From Polyangiaceae bacterium (GTDB taxonomy: Bacteria > Myxococcota_A > Polyangia > Polyangiales > Polyangiaceae), in assembly GCA_016719945.1 (NCBI GenBank), contig JADJYE010000020.1, positions 1 through 64,000 on the forward strand: a DNA stretch of 64,000 nucleotides, in the 5' to 3' direction. The position numbers and the translations under genes were made by a program. The notes beneath the pieces are model-generated. The model searched no databases, had not been told where the DNA came from, and was given only the letters and a program-made list of their open reading frames with translations. Positions 63,140 to 64,000 of this stretch are shown here, piece by piece. Every line of letters begins with the position of its first letter. Within the stretch, counting starts at the first letter, position 1.

Positions 63140-64000
63140 ATGGGGCATCGGAAGGTGGAGCGCACGGGATGGATCGCGGCGGTCGTGGTGGCGCTGGCGG
63201 GCTGCACGCCCGAGCCGCCCGCGACGCCGCCTCAACCGACCGCGACGGCGACCGCGACCGCGTCCGCGTTGGGTGACGTCGAGGCCATCTACAAGTCGTT
63301 CGGGTTCGCGTCCTGTCGCGCGGGCGACAACTGCGCGCGGACATTCTCGATCCGCGCCGGCGCCGACATCGGCGACAAGGGCGCGAACAAGGTCCCGAAC
63401 CCGCGGGCCAGCCTGTCGAACCCCGACCCTCTCTGGCTGCCCGAGTGGAGCCGCCTGCCGACGGGCGACGCGGGCGCCCACTACGCCTACGAGGCGCTGA
63501 CGCTCGCGGCGGTGCACCGGAGCTACCGGGCCGAGTGCGAAAAGGCGTACGACGGCTACGCGAAGGACCTCACGGCGCGGCTCGACAAGCTCGAAAAAGA
63601 GGTCGCCGCGGCGAACCGCGAGCCGAACCCCTACGATCGCCTCGGTGCGCTGCTGAAGCTCGAGCCGCCCAAGCCCGACAAGTCGCGGATGCATGACCTC
63701 GCGGAGGGGGCCGACCCCGTCCGCTACAAGTGGGAGGTCGCGGTATTCGAGGCCTTCGAGGATACGAAGCGCACCTTCCTGTATGCGTTCGACGGCTACC
63801 CGCCGAGCGACACGCTGCTCGGCGTCATTCACCCCAGGCTGCCCAAGGACCAGGAGCTCGACGCGTTCTGCCTCGCGGCCGCCACGGGCAAGGTGGCGGG
63901 CGTCCCCGCCCTGCCCGACACGTCCTCGTGGGACGCGGGCGTCCGGGCGATGGTGCGGCGCTTCGTGCCCGAGGAGCGCGCCTCCGCGCTCGAGCGACGT
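63140..64000 (+). CDS. Hypothetical lipoprotein, 3' end outside window
   Basis: Open frame of 287 codons running off the right edge. ATG at 63140 with RBS GGGAGAG just upstream, then signal and lipobox VALAGC at residue 22. A Thr/Ala linker is followed by FASCRAGDNCARTFSIRAGA, a helical region (AYEALTLAAVHRSYRAECEK) and further globular sequence. No family recognised. The upstream gap 63017-63139 holds no gene. Confidence 0.7.
   Translation, partial: MGHRKVERTGWIAAVVVALAGCTPEPPATPPQPTATATATASALGDVEAIYKSFGFASCRAGDNCARTFSIRAGADIGDKGANKVPNPRASLSNPDPLWLPEWSRLPTGDAGAHYAYEALTLAAVHRSYRAECEKAYDGYAKDLTARLDKLEKEVAAANREPNPYDRLGALLKLEPPKPDKSRMHDLAEGADPVRYKWEVAVFEAFEDTKRTFLYAFDGYPPSDTLLGVIHPRLPKDQELDAFCLAAATGKVAGVPALPDTSSWDAGVRAMVRRFVPEERASALERR

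Overview
This window is chromosomal DNA from a very GC-rich delta-proteobacterium of the myxobacterial type (Polyangia/Sorangiineae-like). The basis is the strongly G/C-biased third codon positions, two predicted secreted proteins ending in MYXO-CTERM-like sorting tails, many lipoproteins with Ala/Ser/Pro/Gly linkers, Ser/Thr kinases (one fused to an AAA/TPR module), PEGA-style TPR proteins, a DUF4388 response regulator and a DUF5939 protein. The species is inferred only to that level. No rRNA, tRNA, CRISPR array, integrase or insertion sequence was recognised.

Layout. 1-1920: remains of a two-gene ATPase plus partner cassette broken by many frameshifts. 2.1-12.3 kb: cell-envelope and secreted functions (YdcF-type protein, M36-like metallopeptidase, ferritin-like lipoprotein, membrane-fused spermidine-synthase-like protein, saccharopine-dehydrogenase-like oxidoreductase, YkuD L,D-transpeptidase). 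12.4-19.3 kb: large kinase/AAA/TPR regulator, OmpH/Skp chaperone, TPR/PEGA-like protein and glycosyltransferase. 19.3-27.5 kb, all on the minus strand: an orphan type VI secretion VgrG island (conserved T6SS-locus protein, two DUF2169 proteins around a lower-GC gene, a DUF6484-like protein, VgrG, an orphan membrane protein, a PP2C phosphatase). 27.7-29.4 kb: TspO, a metallophosphoesterase and BolA. 30-37.6 kb: DUF5939 protein, MYXO-CTERM protein, FGE-like lipoprotein, EEP nuclease/phosphatase, second kinase. 37.6-39.4 kb: thiC under a clear TPP riboswitch. 39.5-46.2 kb: lipoproteins, an N-acyl-D-amino-acid deacylase and a GNAT. 46.2-47.6 kb: type II restriction-modification pair. 47.6-51.3 kb: TPR/PEGA-like protein, sigma-region-4-like regulator and MerR regulator. 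51.6-56.0 kb: three-gene translationally coupled operon of an alpha/beta hydrolase, a fused permease/substrate-binding protein and a second permease. 56.1-64.0 kb: ECF-type sigma factor, pseudo-receiver DUF4388 protein, SPFH/SHOCT protein, repeat-like protein, NikR-like regulator without nickel ligands, and a lipoprotein cut by the window edge.

A recurring oddity is broken or internally shortened reading frames in otherwise normal genes. There are single-base shifts in the M36 peptidase, the T6SS-locus protein, the second kinase and the GNAT. thiC has an out-of-frame deletion of roughly 25 codons, and the PP2C phosphatase has an in-frame loss of the segment carrying a catalytic Asp. Several sit in G/C runs, so sequencing or assembly error must be excluded before biology is inferred.

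The items most worth following up are the VgrG island with its compositionally foreign gene and flanking direct repeats, the permease/binding-protein fusion, the NikR-like protein lacking all four nickel ligands, the receiver domain with Glu at the phospho-acceptor site, and a dispersed 28-base repeat in two intergenic regions 22 kb apart.
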